Source: Jeotgalibacillus soli (GTDB lineage: Bacteria > Bacillota > Bacilli > Bacillales > Jeotgalibacillaceae). Taken from it: a DNA stretch of 64,000 nucleotides. How positions within the stretch are numbered: the stretch's first letter is position 1; the number at the start of each line of letters is the position of its first letter. The notes below the pieces were generated by a model, which did not search any database, was not told where the DNA came from, and saw nothing but the letters and a program-made list of their open reading frames with translations. The stretch spans positions 310,001-374,000 of the forward strand of contig NZ_JXRP01000009.1 of the NCBI RefSeq assembly GCF_000829435.1, read 5' to 3'. Of the stretch, positions 60,216 through 64,000 are shown piece by piece. Position numbers and translations under genes: made by a program.

Positions 60216-61798
60216 ATTTGAAGCAAAGAATTGGTCGCCTATTTGTCGTTGGTTTTGATGGTACTCAAGCGACACCTGAAATAATAGATATGATTCACAC
60301 GTACCATGTCGGAGCGGTTATCTTATTTGGACGGAATATCGGTACCCCAGAAGAACTTCTCAAGCTAACTCATTCCCTGCAAAGAGAAGCGAAGTCAGCG
60401 GGATATGATCATCCATTGCTGATCTGCACTGATCAAGAAAATGGCGCGGTTAGACGTTTAAGTGAAGGAACTACGATTGTTCCTGGCTCGATGCTGATTG
60501 GTGCAACTAATAACCCGCAGTATGCATATAAGGCTGGCTTTTTAACAGGAAAGGAATTAAAGGCTCTTGGGATCAATTGGAATTTAGCCCCTGTTGCAGA
60601 TATCAATAATAATCCCCGAAATCCAGTGATCGGTGTACGTTCATATGGAGAAGATGCGAGTCAAGTGGCAAGCTTCGTTGAGCAATCAATGAAAGGAATG
60701 CAGGCTGGGGGTGTACAGACAACCTTAAAACACTTTCCGGGGCACGGAGATACGAGTGTCGACTCTCATTTGGATTTACCGGTCATATCACATGACTTAG
60801 AAAGACTCCATCAAATCGAGCTAGTCCCGTTTAAACAATGCATTGAATCTGGTGCAGATGCTATAATGACCGCTCATGTGTATTTTCCGGCATTAGAAAA
60901 GACTCTAAATAAACCAGCAACATTTTCCAAAGCGGTTGTAACCGAGTTGCTTCGTGAAAAACTTGGATTTAATGGAGTGGTCACGACGGATTGTATGGAA
61001 ATGGAAGCGGTAAAAAATGGTATCGGTACGGTAGCGGGAGCAGTTGAGGCAATCAAAGCTGGTATAGATTTTGTCATGATATCGCATTCATATCACATAC
61101 AAAAAGAAGCAATTGAACACGTTGTAAAAGCAGTAGAAGAGGGGGAAATTTCTCATAGCCGAATCCAGCAATCGATTCAGCGTATAGCTGAGATGGCGAA
61201 GAAATATTCATCATTTGATGAGATTTTTGAGGTAGATGAACTTCCGGCTTATGTAGGATCTAGTGAGCACCGAACACAAATGAAAAGCATATACAACCAA
61301 GGGATTACATTACTTGGCAGCAGTGTGACAAAAAAATTGAATAAAGATGAACGAATACTGATCATTTTCCCGGAAAACAAATATACGTCCATTGTAGAAG
61401 ATAGAAGGTATTCAACAGAAGCATTCGTACATTTATTGAAAAAGGATCATCCATTAACAATGGGGCTTGAACTAAAGACGCCTATTCAAAAGGAAGATAT
61501 AGAGTGTGTCGTTAGCGAAAGTGAAAAATTCGACCGGATCATTGTGTTGACGTTAAATGCACATACCGATATACGTCAGCAGCAAATGCTGGAGGCATTG
61601 TTAGAGGGACATCCAAAAGTAGATGCGGTTGTACTGCGGAACCCATATGATGCAGCACTTTTATACAAGGCACATCAAGTGATATGTACATATGAATATA
61701 CAGAAATGACTTATGAAACAGTAATCGGATCATTGACGGGTGATATGAAGCTTGGAGGCGTTTTACCTGTTACCGTAGAAGGAGTGAATGCAGGATGA
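60212..61798 (+). CDS. nagZ: Cytoplasmic beta-N-acetylglucosaminidase NagZ (GH3)
   Basis: A 528-residue GH3 enzyme. The TIM barrel holds TDQENGAVRRL and the NagZ signature KHFPGHGDTSVDSH, giving the Asp-His catalytic dyad; the nucleophile Asp is in VVTTDCMEMEAV. A second, smaller domain (from about 350) follows as in Bacillus NagZ. There is no signal peptide: the protein opens directly with MNLKQRIGRLFVVGFDG. B. subtilis NagZ is secreted, so this version should act on imported GlcNAc-MurNAc or muropeptides. It overlaps the kinase gene by 4 bp. Confidence 0.93.
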   Translation: MNLKQRIGRLFVVGFDGTQATPEIIDMIHTYHVGAVILFGRNIGTPEELLKLTHSLQREAKSAGYDHPLLICTDQENGAVRRLSEGTTIVPGSMLIGATNNPQYAYKAGFLTGKELKALGINWNLAPVADINNNPRNPVIGVRSYGEDASQVASFVEQSMKGMQAGGVQTTLKHFPGHGDTSVDSHLDLPVISHDLERLHQIELVPFKQCIESGADAIMTAHVYFPALEKTLNKPATFSKAVVTELLREKLGFNGVVTTDCMEMEAVKNGIGTVAGAVEAIKAGIDFVMISHSYHIQKEAIEHVVKAVEEGEISHSRIQQSIQRIAEMAKKYSSFDEIFEVDELPAYVGSSEHRTQMKSIYNQGITLLGSSVTKKLNKDERILIIFPENKYTSIVEDRRYSTEAFVHLLKKDHPLTMGLELKTPIQKEDIECVVSESEKFDRIIVLTLNAHTDIRQQQMLEALLEGHPKVDAVVLRNPYDAALLYKAHQVICTYEYTEMTYETVIGSLTGDMKLGGVLPVTVEGVNAG

Positions 61799-62961
61799 GT
61801 GCAGCTGTAAAACTTGGCATCGAGATGTTTTTATCTACCTGTGCGGATCAATACGCTGGTAAGCGAGTGGGGCTAATTACAAATCAAACAGGTACGAATA
61901 GCAGACTTATTACAACGATTCAGCTGCTGCATGAAGATCCGCGCATCAATTTGACCGTGTTGTTCGCCCCTGAGCATGGGATTACGGCTGTAGCAAAAGA
62001 AGGAGAAAAATTATCTAATTCAATCCATCGTGAAACAGGCTTACCTGTCTATAGCTTATATGGTGATACAAAAAAACCGAAAGATGAGATGATGTCAACG
62101 TTTGATGTTATTTTGTTTGATTTGCAGGATATTGGCGCACGCTACTATACATACATTTACACGATGGCTTACATGATGCAAGCGTGCGCAAAACATGATA
62201 AAGAAATAATCGTACTTGACCGGCCAAATCCGATCGGCGGTGAGGTAGTAGAAGGAAATCTCGTCGAAGAAAATTTTCGTTCTTTTGTCGGGCTTTATCC
62301 CATCCCCAATCGTCATGGAATGACAGTGGGAGAGCTTGCAAAGTATTTTAATGAAGAATTTAATATTCATTGCACACTAACTGTGGTTAAGATGGAAGGG
62401 TGGAGACGGCAAATGTCGGTGATGGATACCGGTTTACCGTGGATACCGCCTTCTCCAAACACAACTAATTACCATATGATGCTTTTATACACAGGGACGT
62501 GTTTAATCGAAGGCATGAACGTATCTGAAGGTCGAGGAACCACTCAGCCATTCGAAATCGTAGGAGCACCTTTTATCGATGGGGGACAGCTGCAGCAGAC
62601 TTTTAATGCCATTGGCCTGCCGGGAGTAAAAGCAAGAGCCATTTCGTTTAAACCAACGTACCAAAAATATAAAGATGAAACCTGCCAAGGGATTCAGCTT
62701 CACGTCACTAGCCCATCAGAACTGGAGTCATGGAAGACTGGTGTTTATTTGGTCAAAACGATTTATGATTTATATTTGGATCATATTGTTTTTTTACGAT
62801 CTGATCTTTCTCGTCATCCCATGTTCGACTTAATCAGTGGCTCAGATAAACTTCGAAATGCTATTCTACAAGGCGAAATAAGTCCATATTTAGATAGAGT
62901 CGAGAAGGCGTCAAAGGAATTTAAAGAGAAACGCAAATCCTATTTATTGTATTCAACATAG
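61795..62961 (+). CDS. namZ: Exo-beta-N-acetylmuramidase NamZ (DUF1343, GH171), cytoplasmic form
   Basis: A 388-residue DUF1343 protein matching B. subtilis NamZ/YbbC: KRVGLITNQTGTN, FAPEHGITA, FDLQDIGARYYTYIYTM, LDRPNPIGG..VEGNL, FVGLYPIPNRHGMTVGE, WIPPSPNTT and EGMNVSEGRGTT. NamZ releases MurNAc from the non-reducing end of MurNAc-GlcNAc. The B. subtilis enzyme is secreted; here no signal peptide precedes the catalytic fold. The start overlaps nagZ by 4 bp, so the two glycosidases are translationally coupled. Confidence 0.93.
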   Translation: MSAAVKLGIEMFLSTCADQYAGKRVGLITNQTGTNSRLITTIQLLHEDPRINLTVLFAPEHGITAVAKEGEKLSNSIHRETGLPVYSLYGDTKKPKDEMMSTFDVILFDLQDIGARYYTYIYTMAYMMQACAKHDKEIIVLDRPNPIGGEVVEGNLVEENFRSFVGLYPIPNRHGMTVGELAKYFNEEFNIHCTLTVVKMEGWRRQMSVMDTGLPWIPPSPNTTNYHMMLLYTGTCLIEGMNVSEGRGTTQPFEIVGAPFIDGGQLQQTFNAIGLPGVKARAISFKPTYQKYKDETCQGIQLHVTSPSELESWKTGVYLVKTIYDLYLDHIVFLRSDLSRHPMFDLISGSDKLRNAILQGEISPYLDRVEKASKEFKEKRKSYLLYST

Positions 62962-62984
62962 CTAAATGAAAGGAAGGGTTGACC

Positions 62985-63872
62985 ATGGGGATTTCTAGCG
63001 GAGGTTTAGTTTTACTGGAAGAAATGAAACAGGAGCTTCCTCCATCTGAACAGAAAATTGCGGACTATATTTTGGGAAATCCCGAGAAAACTGTGAGAAT
63101 GACCATCTCAGAATTAGGTGAAAAAAGCAAGACAAGCAGTGCGGCTGTTACGAGATTGTGCAAATCCTTAAAGCTAAAGGGATTCCAGGATTTAAAACTG
63201 CGTATCAATGGTGATTTGGGAAGAAAAAAAGAAGTGGGAACGCGTGATATAGAACCTAATGAACCTGTGGAAACAACCATTGATAAAGTAACAGATTTAG
63301 CAGTTCAAACTCTGTTAGAGACGGCAGAGTTATTGGATAGTGATAAAATGCTGCGTGCGGTAGAAAAGATAAAAAATGCCCATTCGATTCATTTCTTTGG
63401 GGTAGGGGCATCAGCCATTCCAGCAATGGATGCCCAGCAAAAATTTTTACGAATTAATAAAACATCTACTGCTTTTACAGATCCCCACATGGGTGCTACA
63501 GTTGTCGCTAATGCTAAATCAGGCGATGTGGTTATGGGCATATCCTTTTCTGGAGAGACATCCGAAGTGGTGAAAATTTTGGAGCTAGCGAAGGAGAAAG
63601 GCGTCACGACGATTAGCTTAACAAGATATGGGCAGTCTACGATTTCAGAAATGGCTGATATTTCTTTGTTCACATCGCCAACGAAAGAAGCGAATTTCCG
63701 CAGTGGTGCAACCTCTTCAAGACTCGCCCAGCTTCATGTTATCGATATCCTTTTCATGTCGGTCGCATCCAAACAATATGAATCAACGATTAAGTACTTA
63801 GATGCAACCCGTGATGCGATTAAAGAGATTCAGCATTCAACTGGTCGTAAAAAGAAAAAATCAAATGACTAA
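62985..63872 (+). CDS. murR: RpiR family regulator MurR
   Basis: A 295-residue regulator with an N-terminal RpiR helix-turn-helix (LPPSEQKIADYILGNPE, TISELGEKSKTSSAAVTRLCKSLKLKGF) and a C-terminal SIS domain (FFGVGASAIPAMDAQQKFLRI, GISFSGETSEVVKILELA) that should bind MurNAc-6-P or GlcNAc-6-P. The ATG at 62985 is 6 nt after GAAGGG; TTG at 62979 is less likely. It is the last gene of the operon and its probable repressor. Confidence 0.88.
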   Translation: MGISSGGLVLLEEMKQELPPSEQKIADYILGNPEKTVRMTISELGEKSKTSSAAVTRLCKSLKLKGFQDLKLRINGDLGRKKEVGTRDIEPNEPVETTIDKVTDLAVQTLLETAELLDSDKMLRAVEKIKNAHSIHFFGVGASAIPAMDAQQKFLRINKTSTAFTDPHMGATVVANAKSGDVVMGISFSGETSEVVKILELAKEKGVTTISLTRYGQSTISEMADISLFTSPTKEANFRSGATSSRLAQLHVIDILFMSVASKQYESTIKYLDATRDAIKEIQHSTGRKKKKSND

Positions 63873-63949
63873 ATTATTTATTCTTTCTAATAACCGAGCG
63901 AATAATAGCTTTCGTCCGATTACTAACTAGCTTCATTGTTAATATTGGT

Positions 63950-63991
63950 TAAAAAGACGATCCAGCACTCACGCTGAATCGTCTTTTTTAT
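63950..63991 (+). terminator. Terminator of the murein sugar operon
   Basis: AAAAAGACGAT..CAGC pairs with GCTG..ATCGTCTTTTT, followed by TTATA, about 80 bp past murR. Confidence 0.92.
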
Positions 63992-64000
63992 ACAAAAGAA

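Noticed and set aside
1-64000. CRISPR array, prophage or integrated conjugative element
   Set aside because: No regularly spaced repeats, integrase, phage structural or conjugation genes were seen.

Overview
The window looks like chromosomal DNA of a Bacillaceae bacterium (AT-rich, low-GC Gram-positive). GGAGG-type ribosome binding sites precede nearly every gene, terminators are stem-loops with U-tracts, lipoproteins carry LAAC lipoboxes, and the dppABCDE-ykfABCD order is that of Bacillus subtilis. No rRNA, canonical tRNA, prophage or CRISPR array is seen.

Layout. 1-8.1 kb: housekeeping and unassigned genes (degenerate HNH protein, TM-helix channel-like protein, DsbA-like oxidoreductase, TVP38 membrane protein, rRNA pseudouridine synthase, HAD phosphatase, secreted beta-propeller protein). 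8.3-12.4 kb: a sugar catabolic operon (Gfo/Idh/MocA dehydrogenase, two TIM-barrel isomerase/epimerase-like proteins, LacI regulator) behind a palindromic operator. 12.7-22.5 kb: dppABCDE-ykfABCD for uptake and breakdown of murein peptides. 22.5-27.7 kb: small protein, cold-shock protein with a hairpin leader, alkyladenine glycosylase, YhfP-like reductase, two-subunit ThrE-type exporter, two small proteins. 28-31.4 kb: SufR-like regulator divergent from a superoxide dismutase, then a flavin monooxygenase pair. 32-34.7 kb: ECF S component, then a stretch of decayed genes. 34.7-40.6 kb: chemoreceptor, then an S-box (SAM-I) riboswitch driving metNIQ and an iron-type alcohol dehydrogenase. 40.7-43.6 kb: amber-interrupted DIP1984-family gene followed by a tRNA-like RNA candidate, ASCH protein, SUKH-type protein. 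43.7-51.1 kb: nagP-nagA-nagB-nagR-SIS operon with a NagR operator, and a divergent DeoR regulator/HAD phosphatase pair. 51.9-63.9 kb: a complete amino-sugar murein recycling operon (GNAT acetyltransferase, sugar ABC transporter, YesL-like protein, murQ, MurK/NagK-like kinase, nagZ, namZ, RpiR/MurR regulator).

How the genes work together. Three separate modules serve peptidoglycan recycling: dpp-ykf (peptides), nag (GlcNAc) and the last operon (MurNAc-GlcNAc). In the last one NagZ and NamZ both lack a signal peptide and sit with a complete ABC importer. This suggests that muropeptide saccharides are imported intact and cut in the cytoplasm, unlike the B. subtilis route in which secreted NagZ/NamZ feed the MurP phosphotransferase.

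A family of short intergenic repeats with terminal inverted repeats occurs in at least six places. One copy (10219-10399) is flanked by a perfect 8-bp direct repeat, so the family behaves like a non-autonomous transposable element. Several genes (threonine aldolase, ECF sigma factor, a membrane protein, DIP1984, a DUF4440-like protein) are broken.
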